Made by a program: the position numbers and the translations under genes. Below the pieces are notes generated by a model that was given only the letters and a program-made list of their open reading frames with translations, was not told the origin of the DNA and made no database searches. This document shows positions 1 through 8,098 of a stretch of DNA of 64,000 nt, piece by piece. Source of the stretch: Sandaracinus sp964481145 (GTDB lineage: Bacteria > Myxococcota_A > Polyangia > Polyangiales > Sandaracinaceae); assembly GCA_964481145.1 (NCBI GenBank), contig CAYZTA010000009.1:62001-126000 (forward strand). The letters run 5' to 3'. Numbering within the stretch: the first letter of the stretch is position 1; every line of letters starts with the position of its first letter.

Positions 1-236
1 GTTGGAACTGAGCACCAAACGCGCCGATTGACTGCGCTCGATGTCGTTTTGACGACAAATGTGTTCGAACCGCTCTCTCGTATCACGTAGCCGTACGTTC
101 GACGCGATCTTCGATGTTCGCGCATCACACGTAAACAGCTGTTCGTGACCTGTTCGTGTCTCAGTGCAACGGCCGAGCATCCGCTCGCCGATCACTCGAG
201 ATATGTTCTTTTTCAAGCAATCAAAAAGGGGGATCA

Positions 237-2780
237 ATGGAAACATCTGAGCTTTTAGCGATGATTGAGACGTTGCATTCGGACGCTCGGAGTCGAGGCC
301 TGTTCTTTCAGACATGTGAGGAAATAGAACTAAGAGGGCGGCTCATTCGTTTGCATGGACGCGACTTGGTGTCCTTTGGTTCTTGCGGGTATCTTGGGCT
401 TGAGTCCCATCCAGCGCTGATTGAAGGTTCAGTCGAGATGACACGGCGTTATGGGACGCAATTCGCATCATCTCGCGGGTATTTGTCCGCACCTCCGTAC
501 GAGGAGTTCGAAGCGACGCTGGGACGCATTTTTGGCGCGCATGTCCTGACGATTCAAACGACGACGTTGGCGCATCAAGCGATGTTCGACACATTTCTTA
601 CTGAGAAAGATGCGATCGTCCTCGATCACCAAGTGCACTATAGCGTTCAACGTGCAGCGACGTTGGCGCGGGCGGCGGGCGCGCGTGTGGAGCTCGTGCG
701 CCATGAGCATCTCGAGCAGGCGGAAGAGTTGATTCGGAACCTTGCGCGTCAGTATCGATCCGTGTGGTTTGCGACCGATGGAATCACCAGCATGTATGGT
801 GATCTTGCGCCAGTCGGGCTTTTGACACGTTTGCTCGACATCGCGGAGAACGTGCGCGTGTACGTCGATGATGCGCACGGCATGTCGTGGTGTGGTGAGA
901 ACGGACGAGGATCGATCCTGTCACGCATGGAATTTCATCCGAGGATGGTCGTCGCGACGTCTCTTGCAAAGGCGTTTGCGGGCGGTGGCGCGGCATTGGT
1001 ATTTCCTCATCGTGAGGAATGTGAGCGTGTTCGTCTCTGTGGGGGTCCTTCCGTATTCAGCGGTCCGCTCCAGCCTCCGATTCTAGGAGCCTCTCTTGCA
1101 TCGGCGAGGCTGCACGTCTCAGGCGAATTGTGGCGCTTGCAGGAAGAGCTCGCGGCGCGCGTGGCTTATGCGAATGCTCGCATCATCGAGGCAGGATTGC
1201 CGCTTCTGGTGGAGAATGAGACGCCGATCAAATTCGTACGATGCGGATTGCCGCGTGTCGCGGCCGAGATCGCAGAGCGTCTCGCGAAAGACGGAACCTA
1301 CGTGAATGTGTCGATGTATCCCGCGGTTCCAATGCGTCGTGCGGGGTTGCGGATGGGAATTACGCGTTCGCATTCCGAAGCAGATATCGATCGGCTCGTC
1401 GAAGGGCTCGCGCGGCATGTTCCTGATGTGTTGCGAGAGGAGGGGGTGCGCATGGCGGATCTCGACGATCTGTTTGCGCAATCGGTCGTTCGCGACCGCG
1501 CTCCGGCCCTCGAGAAGAGTTTTCTCTCGGCCATCGTGGAGAACGTGTCCACGGAAATATTGCTCCCAGCGCTTCCAGCGGGACGAGCTCTCGCGGCGAC
1601 GGCCCATCAGAAACGAATTCGCGAAGAGGAAATCGGGCTGACGGTGCAGCACGTCGACTCGATTCGAGAGCTCGATCGCGAGGAATGGAACAGCGCGCTC
1701 GGAGCGGTCGGTTGCGTGAGTTGGGAGGCGATGCTGGGTGTAGAGAATGCGTTCAACGTGAAGCAAGAGCGTAAGGAGCATCGATGGGATTTCGATTACA
1801 TCGTGGTTCGTGATGCTCATGATCGCCCCGTGGCGATGACCTCCCTCTGTACAGCACTCCAGAAGGACGACATGTTGATGCGGGCCAAGGTGTCAGAAGC
1901 CGTCGAGCGTGTGCGGCTTCATGATCCATATTTCCTGACGTCTCGTGTGACCGTGACGGGTTCCAACCTGTCCGAGGGACGTCACGTGTTCATTGACGAG
2001 AATGGACCTTGGCGCGGTGCGCTCGCCCTTTTGCTCGCGAAGGCCGTCGAAATTCAGGAGAGGCGGCAGGCGGACGCGCTGATCCTCCGTGAGATGCCGG
2101 GTGATTCGGCGGAGCTCGATGCGTTTTTGTTGGAGGAAGGGTTCGTGAAGTTCCCTGCTCTCGATTCTCATCTGATCGAGCTCTTGGAAGAGAACGAAGA
2201 GGAGATGATCACACGGCTTTCGCCGCGCAGCCGTCGAGTCGTGCGGCAAAGCGTGACCGATGACGTGATGTACGAGGTCGATATCTACGATCGAAATCGT
2301 TCATTCGATATTCCGACGTCACGGTTGCATCGACTCTACGCCGATGTCGCAGTGCGCAATCGGAGGATGAATATGTTTGAGCTTCCTCAAACACTCCTCG
2401 AGAATCTGGTCAAGAATGAGGCTTGGGAGATCGGCACGCTACGCCTCAAGCGGGAGTTTGGCGGACCCCAAGAGGACGTGCCGGTTGCGTTCTGGGCGGC
2501 TCATCGCCATCGCGAACATTACGCGCCCCTCCTTTGCGGCTTGGACTATCGGTTCGTCGAATCGCATCGACTTTACAGACAGACTCTTCGCCAAGTGATC
2601 GCTCGCGCCAGAGCCGTCGGTGCGCAGGTGGTTCATCTCGGGATGGATGCGGAGCTCGAAAAGCGTCGATGGGGTGCGAAGGCACGCACATCTGCGGTGT
2701 TCGTTCAGGCCCGCGCGGAGTACAATGGCGCCTTGCTGCGCGAAATTGTGAGCACAGTGGGTCTAAAGGTGGCGGCATAG
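237..2780 (+). CDS. Alpha-oxoamine synthase fused to a FemAB/GNAT-like acyltransferase
   Basis: A 847-residue two-part protein. Residues about 1-410 form a fold-type I PLP enzyme of the alpha-oxoamine synthase family (BioF/KBL/SPT/CqsA type), which condenses an acyl thioester with an amino acid. Visible are the stacking-His region DHQVHYS, the PLP Asp in YVDDAHGMSW and the Schiff-base lysine in ATSLAKAFAGGG (about K245). Residues about 480-847 resemble the FemAB-like (DUF482) GNAT acyltransferases, ending in the typical LYRQTLRQVIARAR and LGMDAELEKRRWGA segments. ATG 237 was chosen over the longer frame opening at 156 because an AAAGGGGG ribosome-binding site lies just before it. The fusion suggests that the oxoamine product is acylated in place, or that the second half supplies an acyl group. 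The substrate cannot be read from the sequence. The synthase call is firm and the joint function is inferred. Confidence 0.85.
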   Translation: METSELLAMIETLHSDARSRGLFFQTCEEIELRGRLIRLHGRDLVSFGSCGYLGLESHPALIEGSVEMTRRYGTQFASSRGYLSAPPYEEFEATLGRIFGAHVLTIQTTTLAHQAMFDTFLTEKDAIVLDHQVHYSVQRAATLARAAGARVELVRHEHLEQAEELIRNLARQYRSVWFATDGITSMYGDLAPVGLLTRLLDIAENVRVYVDDAHGMSWCGENGRGSILSRMEFHPRMVVATSLAKAFAGGGAALVFPHREECERVRLCGGPSVFSGPLQPPILGASLASARLHVSGELWRLQEELAARVAYANARIIEAGLPLLVENETPIKFVRCGLPRVAAEIAERLAKDGTYVNVSMYPAVPMRRAGLRMGITRSHSEADIDRLVEGLARHVPDVLREEGVRMADLDDLFAQSVVRDRAPALEKSFLSAIVENVSTEILLPALPAGRALAATAHQKRIREEEIGLTVQHVDSIRELDREEWNSALGAVGCVSWEAMLGVENAFNVKQERKEHRWDFDYIVVRDAHDRPVAMTSLCTALQKDDMLMRAKVSEAVERVRLHDPYFLTSRVTVTGSNLSEGRHVFIDENGPWRGALALLLAKAVEIQERRQADALILREMPGDSAELDAFLLEEGFVKFPALDSHLIELLEENEEEMITRLSPRSRRVVRQSVTDDVMYEVDIYDRNRSFDIPTSRLHRLYADVAVRNRRMNMFELPQTLLENLVKNEAWEIGTLRLKREFGGPQEDVPVAFWAAHRHREHYAPLLCGLDYRFVESHRLYRQTLRQVIARARAVGAQVVHLGMDAELEKRRWGAKARTSAVFVQARAEYNGALLREIVSTVGLKVAA

Positions 2781-2844
2781 AGCACGGAACCGCTGCCACG
2801 GCGTCGAACTCCGAAGGTGAGTTCGACGCCGGAGGAGAGCAGTT

Positions 2845-3300
2845 TTGAGCTATGTGCGTTCTCGGATCGGAAGGGTGTTGGCGGTTCTTTGGGAGGACAC
2901 GACGCTCGAGGACATCAAGCAACTCCGCCAAGAAATTCCGGAGGCGCGGCGAATCGCTGGAGACAAGCTCATCTACCTCTCCATTTCTGATGTGAAGACT
3001 CCTCCGCCGGGTGCGGCCGAGCGCAAAGCGATGGTGCAGCTCGCCGAGGACATGATGGAATATTACGAGGCGCTCTACATCGTCCTGCGAGCCGAAGGCT
3101 TTCATGGTTCGGTGTTGCGGAGTGTCATGGCAACGATGATGCTGTTCTCGAGGCATCGTCAACACGTCTACGTGGTCGATTCGATCGAAGAAGTGCTCTA
3201 TCGACACAGCGATCGGCTGGGTCTGGATGAGAGCTCCGTGCGACGGCAATTGGCAAAAGATGGCATCCTTCTTCCCCGCGAGCTCGGCTCGGAAGTATGA
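2845..3300 (+). CDS. Small conserved-looking protein, possible STAS/SpoIIAA-like fold
   Basis: A 151-residue soluble protein with no signal peptide. It starts at TTG 2845, supported by GGAGGAGAG about 6 bases upstream; no ATG fits as well. The alternating beta/alpha pattern (RVLAVLWEDTTLEDIKQL, KLIYLSISD, ALYIVLRAEGF, HVYVVDSIEEVL) resembles SpoIIAA/STAS-like proteins seen beside regulators in myxobacteria, but no diagnostic residue is visible and the family call is only an inference. It sits 64 bases after the oxoamine synthase fusion and 23 bases before the NtrC-type regulator, so the three are probably co-transcribed. A role as a signalling partner or sensor for the regulator is possible but unproven. 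Confidence 0.6.
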   Translation: MSYVRSRIGRVLAVLWEDTTLEDIKQLRQEIPEARRIAGDKLIYLSISDVKTPPPGAAERKAMVQLAEDMMEYYEALYIVLRAEGFHGSVLRSVMATMMLFSRHRQHVYVVDSIEEVLYRHSDRLGLDESSVRRQLAKDGILLPRELGSEV

Positions 3301-3323
3301 GGCGTCCGTGGTAGTTTGCGCAG

Positions 3324-4700
3324 GTGTCCAAAGCAGCCATTCTCGTCGTAGATGACGAAAAGAATATTTTGTCGACCCTTTCGCGCGCATTGCGGCTCGA
3401 AGACTTCGATGTCGACGTGGCCGGGAGCGCGGAGATCGCGCTCGAAAAGATACAAACGCGTGCTTACGACGCCTTCATTGTCGACGTGAACATGCCAGGG
3501 ATGGACGGGATCGCGCTTTTGCGCTCCCTCCGCGATGCGCACGTGGAGGCGCCCGTGCTCGTGATGAGCGGACAGGGGAGCATCGAGGCGGCCGTCGAAG
3601 CGACGCGCCTTGGGGCGCATGACTTTCTCGAAAAGCCGATCGGCACGGATCGCCTTCTGTTGTCGCTCGACCGCGCGCTGCAGTTCACTCGCCTCGCGAA
3701 TGAGAACGCAACACTTCGCGTACGCACGGGCGAATCGTCGGGCCTGATCGGCGAGAGCGCGCCGATGCGCACGCTTCGCGAGCAGATCTCTCTGGCGGCG
3801 AGTGCGAGCGCAAACGTGCTCATCATGGGGGAACGAGGGACGGGCAAGGAGCTCGTGGCCGCGGCGGTTCATCGGAGCAGCAAACGGAGCAAAGCGCCCT
3901 TCGAGAAGCTCAACTGTGCCGCTGTTCCAAGCGAGCTCATCGAGAGCGAATTGTTTGGTCACGAGGCGGGGGCCTTCACCGGCGCGACGCGACAACGCCG
4001 TGGGAAGTTCGAACGCGCGACCAAAGGCACTCTCTTCCTCGACGAGGTGGGTGACATGCCGGGGCCGATGCAGGCCAAGTTGTTACGCGTGTTGCAAGAG
4101 GGGGAAATCGAGCGGGTGGGCGGCCACGACTGCTTGAAGGTCGACGTACGCGTATTGGCGGCCACGAACAAGTCGCTCAAAAAAGAGATCGAAGAGGGGC
4201 GCTTTCGAGCAGATCTCTTCGACCGACTCCACGTGGTTCCTCTGCGCGTCCCGAGCCTTCGAGAGAGAGCCGAAGACATCCCTCTTTTGGCAGCGCATTT
4301 CCTGCGCATTGCGTGCACTGTCAACGATCGGCGCGGAAAGAGCTGGAGCGATGGGGCGCTCCAGACGCTCGCAAAGCACGACTATCCCGGAAACGTTCGA
4401 GAGCTCCGCAATCTGGTCGAGCGGCTCGTGATCCTCGTGCCTCACGATGAGATCGTGGAAAGCGATGTGCGTGCCCATGTCGGCAGCGGCGCGAATTCCC
4501 AAGGGGGCTATTACAGGCCCGGCACGCCTCTCGAAGAGATGGTGAAGGCTGCCGAGCGAGATCTCGTGTTGCGTGCACTCGAGCAGAACCAAGGTCATAT
4601 CACGCGGACGGCTCAAGACCTCGGTCTCGAGCGGAGTCATCTCTATAAGAAGATGAAAGCTCTCGGGATCCGGCGTGATGTCGAGAGCGACAACGAGTGA
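3324..4700 (+). CDS. Sigma-54-dependent response regulator (NtrC family)
   Basis: A 458-residue activator of sigma-54 RNA polymerase. Domains in order are a receiver (about 1-120, with acidic pair VDDE and phospho-acceptor Asp54 in FIVDVNMPG), an AAA+ ATPase (about 140-380, with Walker A GERGTGKE, the sigma-54 contact loop GAFTGA at 216-221 and Walker B TLFLDEVGD), and a C-terminal Fis-type helix-turn-helix (about 415-455, NQGHITRTAQDLGLERSHLYKK). The start is GTG 3324. All catalytic motifs appear intact. No histidine kinase is adjacent; the preceding small gene may belong to the same operon. The target genes cannot be named. It abuts the convergent lipoprotein gene with no gap. Confidence 0.95.
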   Translation: MSKAAILVVDDEKNILSTLSRALRLEDFDVDVAGSAEIALEKIQTRAYDAFIVDVNMPGMDGIALLRSLRDAHVEAPVLVMSGQGSIEAAVEATRLGAHDFLEKPIGTDRLLLSLDRALQFTRLANENATLRVRTGESSGLIGESAPMRTLREQISLAASASANVLIMGERGTGKELVAAAVHRSSKRSKAPFEKLNCAAVPSELIESELFGHEAGAFTGATRQRRGKFERATKGTLFLDEVGDMPGPMQAKLLRVLQEGEIERVGGHDCLKVDVRVLAATNKSLKKEIEEGRFRADLFDRLHVVPLRVPSLRERAEDIPLLAAHFLRIACTVNDRRGKSWSDGALQTLAKHDYPGNVRELRNLVERLVILVPHDEIVESDVRAHVGSGANSQGGYYRPGTPLEEMVKAAERDLVLRALEQNQGHITRTAQDLGLERSHLYKKMKALGIRRDVESDNE

Positions 4701-5291
4701 TCAAGGTCGAAGCATGGCGCCGGGCCGGTCGGGATCGAATCCTGTTCTTTCCGCGAATTGACGGCCTTCGCGTTCGTGAATCTCGGCGCACTCGTCGGCA
4801 TGGGCAAGCTGGTATGTGATGCTCAGGCAGCGTTGTTGGCTTTCAGGCAGCGTTCGACATTGGGTGAGGAACTCTTGTCGGTCCCTTGGGCGATCGGGGA
4901 GGCGTGTGTTCCACGCCTCTTGGCAAGCATCGTCGTCTCGGGTCGCATTCTGTTCGACCTCCTGCAAGCGGTCACGTAGCGTTTCTTCTGCGATCCGTCG
5001 TCCTGCCGCTTCGGGGCTTTCGATGCGTTGGGGTCCTGCGCGCTCAGCGTTCTCGACCGCATCGAAAGCACGTCCGAAGATGCCGCCGCGAGGCCGCTCA
5101 CCACGCCGGAACTCTTGTGAGACGCCTGCGAACATGGGTCCGCTCGAGGAGGAAGGAGCGGGAGGCAAGGGGGTGGTTTGTGAAGAAGGGAGCGGTTCGC
5201 CGCCTGCCCGCCGCCCCTCTTGGCTGGGCCCGCAGCCGCTGATGACGCCGAGCGCCGCACAAAGGAGTGTGGAGCCGACGATGGATCGCAT
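4701..5291 (-). CDS. Lipoprotein of unknown function
   Basis: A 196-residue lipoprotein. A short signal peptide ends in a lipobox at GVISGC, so the mature protein should be membrane-anchored through Cys21. The mature part is low-complexity (Pro, Ser and Gly near the N-terminus), then a Glu/Arg-rich helical stretch with several cysteines. The ATG at 5291 overlaps the TGA of the preceding gene by one base (TGATG) and has a GGGGGAAAG site in front, so translation is probably coupled. It is the last gene of the minus-strand set that includes Tad-like proteins, hence possibly an accessory surface factor. No family was recognised. Confidence 0.7.
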   Translation of the reverse strand: MRSIVGSTLLCAALGVISGCGPSQEGRRAGGEPLPSSQTTPLPPAPSSSSGPMFAGVSQEFRRGERPRGGIFGRAFDAVENAERAGPQRIESPEAAGRRIAEETLRDRLQEVEQNATRDDDACQEAWNTRLPDRPRDRQEFLTQCRTLPESQQRCLSITYQLAHADECAEIHEREGRQFAERTGFDPDRPGAMLRP

Positions 5292-6280
5292 CAGCTTTCC
5301 CCCGCGGTTTGACCCGTTTCGATGATTGCGGTGGCGGTGCTTCCATCCATGTGAGTGACGAACGCAAACCAAAGCATTCGACCTTCACGTTCAGCCACGA
5401 GCGCTGGGCGGACGTCCGAAGGGGTGGTTCGTGGTCCCTCGAGCAGCCTCCATCCGTGTGTGGGCAGCTCGCGCCGGTAGAAGAGGTCGAGACCGCTCTC
5501 ATCGAGCTCGGATGTCTCATAGAAGGTGGCGCGCTGCGAGTCGCCAGTCTCGTATGCGCTCAACACACGCCGTGCACCTGGGGGGCGGGGAATGCCGGTG
5601 GGATCTTCACCCAGAACATCTCCCGTTTCTGGGAACATTTCGCCGAATCGAAGAGGGCCTTCGGTCCAGATCGCGACGAAATGCGTATGTGAGCGGTCCG
5701 CCATGGGCGTGGCGTAGACGTATCTCAGGTCACCGATCGTATGGAGGTCGCGATTCTGTTCGAATTGGCGAAAGCGTTCGATCAGAGTGCCAAGTTCGAC
5801 GCGATCTCGGCCCAGGTCGAGACACGCGACGTAGCCAGAGTCGTCTTGTTCGTCGCGGACGAGTGGTCGCAGGGGAGTTCGGCGTTCCTGTGCCAGGTCT
5901 GGCTGCTCGGCGAGCGTCTCTGCCATTCGCTCCATGAGCTCGGCGTCGATTCGTTCGCACATGCTCTCGAAGCGATTGAGCAGCTCTGAGACTGGGTACG
6001 GCGCGACTCCTGTGCTGAAATGGATCCTTTGTCCATTCAGGATCATCTGACGCGGATCATCCTGACGTTCGGCATCGGTCAGCAACATCATTTGGGCGCC
6101 CGCGCTCAGCATGATCTCTCGCAGTTGTCCGCGAGCGCGTTGGTAGGAGGTCAGCGCTCCAATCGCACCGATGACGATGAGGAAGGTCATGAGCCGAAGC
6201 ACTTTAGGGAAGCGCCCTTCAGGCTTCTTGGTCACCTTCTTCCGTGAAGACCCAACAGGTTTGGGTTCTTTGAGATCCAT
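5291..6280 (-). CDS. Membrane-anchored protein of unknown function
   Basis: A 329-residue protein with a basic cytoplasmic N-terminus (about 25 residues, rich in Lys), one transmembrane helix at about 30-48 (LMTFLIVIGAIGALTSY) and a long extracytoplasmic part with no cysteine-rich or enzymatic motif that I recognise. The phrase YVYATPMADRSHTHFVAIWTE suggests a beta-rich ligand or sensor-like domain, but this is weak. It lies 12 bases after the TadE-like gene and is coupled to the lipoprotein that follows, so it probably works with the Tad-type surface structure. Confidence 0.7.
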   Translation of the reverse strand: MDLKEPKPVGSSRKKVTKKPEGRFPKVLRLMTFLIVIGAIGALTSYQRARGQLREIMLSAGAQMMLLTDAERQDDPRQMILNGQRIHFSTGVAPYPVSELLNRFESMCERIDAELMERMAETLAEQPDLAQERRTPLRPLVRDEQDDSGYVACLDLGRDRVELGTLIERFRQFEQNRDLHTIGDLRYVYATPMADRSHTHFVAIWTEGPLRFGEMFPETGDVLGEDPTGIPRPPGARRVLSAYETGDSQRATFYETSELDESGLDLFYRRELPTHGWRLLEGPRTTPSDVRPALVAEREGRMLWFAFVTHMDGSTATAIIETGQTAGES

Positions 6281-6292
6281 TGCAGTGCCTCC

Positions 6293-6835
6293 TCACAGAA
6301 AGTCGAGGTCGGCCCAGACCTCCCAAAGTGGGTCTTCGTCGTCACGCTGACGTTCGTTGCAGAGCATCAGCAGTTTCCATTCGAGCGTGCGCGAGCCACC
6401 TCCGAGCGCTGTGGGACGGCTGATCTGGAGTGACCTTCGGGCGCTGAATTCATCGATGAAAAACTGTTGAGATGGCAGATATTTCACCGCGGCTTCGAGC
6501 CCTCCGATATCACCACTCGAGGCACCATCGAACGTTTCGTTCGTTTCGAGTTCGGTCGGCGCGGGAGCGGTGGTGCTGCAACTGTTGAGCGCATGTGCCC
6601 AAGTGTGGTCGCGAACCGTGGCGATATTTCGTTGCGCGTCGCGAAATGCGAAATGGATGTAGAGGAGGATCGCCCAGATCAAAATGAAGACGGGCAACAT
6701 GATGACCGCTTCGGCCATGACCGCGCCTCTGTGATCGCCGATGAGACGAGAAGAGAACTCACGTAAGAATCCACGCAGACCTTTGAAGGTCGAATGTGGA
6801 GCGATCGTTCGTCGCGATTTCGAGAGGGGCTGCAT
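6293..6835 (-). CDS. TadE-like pilus assembly protein
   Basis: A 180-residue protein with a basic N-terminus, then the typical TadE signature RGAVMAEAVIMLPVFILIWA starting near residue 38, in which a transmembrane helix follows a conserved Glu. TadE/TadF-type minor pseudopilins belong to Flp/Tad tight-adherence systems. The rest is exported and ends in a short acidic segment. The ATG at 6835 overlaps the TGA of the Tad-like gene (TGATG); a TTG one codon earlier is an alternative. No TadA ATPase, TadB/C or RcpA secretin is in the window, so any machinery must be encoded elsewhere. Confidence 0.8.
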   Translation of the reverse strand: MQPLSKSRRTIAPHSTFKGLRGFLREFSSRLIGDHRGAVMAEAVIMLPVFILIWAILLYIHFAFRDAQRNIATVRDHTWAHALNSCSTTAPAPTELETNETFDGASSGDIGGLEAAVKYLPSQQFFIDEFSARRSLQISRPTALGGGSRTLEWKLLMLCNERQRDDEDPLWEVWADLDFL

Positions 6836-7959
6836 CAATGCACCACGGCATTTCTCAGCTCATGGATGAGCGAGCAGTCGGGGATGACACAATGGGTGAG
6901 ATCTTCCGGCGCTCGGAATCGCCGTAGTCTCGCCCGCCACCGTGCATGCCAGAGATAGTCTTCATGGGGGTCGTCGTTGGGATTGTCGTAATAATATTCA
7001 GCCTGCGCGAAGCTCATGAAGGTGGCGGCCCGCAGGGCGTCGTATTCAGTCGGGTTGGCCTGCTCTCGATCCCATGTGGCGACCGCCACTCCACGTCGTG
7101 TGAAGGTGAATGGAGATTCGCCATACATGACGGTGCGGATTTGAAACGGTTCTTCACCGAGATGAGAATCCGGAGGGACCCGTTGGAAATACCCAGGGCA
7201 GAACTCACGAGAGTTGCTCTTGTGATCGATCGCCCACGCGATCCCCATCCCTGCGAAATACCATTTGTCGAACTCGAAGCCGTTGGCGATGGAAGACGCC
7301 AATCCGGCCACCGCCATGGCAGGCCAATAGACGCGTTCATCACAGGGATGATTGGATGAATCCGGCTCCGCTGCGAGCTGAGGAAGGATCGGAAACATCA
7401 CCCCCAAGTTCGTCGTGGGGTGGTACGGCTCACTCCGCGAATATTCGAGGACGAGGGCTTGGCCCGCCAGGGGCGTGCCGATGCGAATTGCCGTGGTGAC
7501 ACCCTGCAAGGTGTTCATCTGTCGGCTGATCACGAAGCTTCCGATTCGATCCACCCAAGAAGCAACCCTCGACGACACCGAGTAGTGCGGAACATCTTTA
7601 CATGCGCTCAACGAACCTAAGGCGCAGGCAATCGTGACGATCCACGACGCGTAGTCGAGACCATCGGCGGCCGTCGACAATCCAGCCTCGATGGCCGCAA
7701 ATGCCGCCATCGTGATGTTGAGCAAGACGAGGATGTTCATGCCGCGCGCATGCACCACGGCGGCGCTGAAGGCCGATGCATCCGCGGCGTCCTGCATGCG
7801 CTCGCGAAAAAGTACGCCTCCTCCAACTCCCCAGACGTAATAAATCAATCCGACGAGCATCGCCGCGATGAAGACACCCATCACCATGATGGCTCCCCGT
7901 TCGTCTCGGAGTACGTGAGGGGATGCGAGTGTGCGGCTGTGGCGCGTTTTCACGGGCAC
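6835..7959 (-). CDS. Tad/TadG-like exported protein
   Basis: About 374 residues. After a basic N-terminus comes RDERGAIMVMGVFIAAMLVG, a Tad-domain start with a transmembrane helix, followed by RMQDAADASAFSAAVVHARGMN. That Asp/Ala-rich helix is typical of TadG/Tad-type pseudopilin-like proteins, where the enzyme-free C-terminal part is exported. The frame is open upstream to a TTG at 8121 inside the NRPS end, but that codon has no ribosome-binding site. GTG 7959 has AGGGG about 9 bases upstream and gives a normal short N-terminus, so I prefer it. The gene follows the NRPS on the same strand and is coupled to the TadE-like gene. Confidence 0.72.
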   Translation of the reverse strand: MPVKTRHSRTLASPHVLRDERGAIMVMGVFIAAMLVGLIYYVWGVGGGVLFRERMQDAADASAFSAAVVHARGMNILVLLNITMAAFAAIEAGLSTAADGLDYASWIVTIACALGSLSACKDVPHYSVSSRVASWVDRIGSFVISRQMNTLQGVTTAIRIGTPLAGQALVLEYSRSEPYHPTTNLGVMFPILPQLAAEPDSSNHPCDERVYWPAMAVAGLASSIANGFEFDKWYFAGMGIAWAIDHKSNSREFCPGYFQRVPPDSHLGEEPFQIRTVMYGESPFTFTRRGVAVATWDREQANPTEYDALRAATFMSFAQAEYYYDNPNDDPHEDYLWHARWRARLRRFRAPEDLTHCVIPDCSLIHELRNAVVH

Positions 7960-8098
7960 GGGGAGAAACCCCTGCAAAGGGACTGCCAGATTCGTTTGTC
8001 GCAATTTGAAAGTATTTTGGGGGTATTTGGGGCCAGGTGTGCGGATTCGGCGCAATCCGGGGAGTGTTGTCTCCAGTTCTTGCGCGATGGATGGAGGT

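Noticed and set aside
10..236. Possible gene before the first CDS
   Set aside because: No frame with a start, ribosome-binding site and plausible composition was found; it probably holds the promoter of the first gene but no clear -35/-10 is visible.
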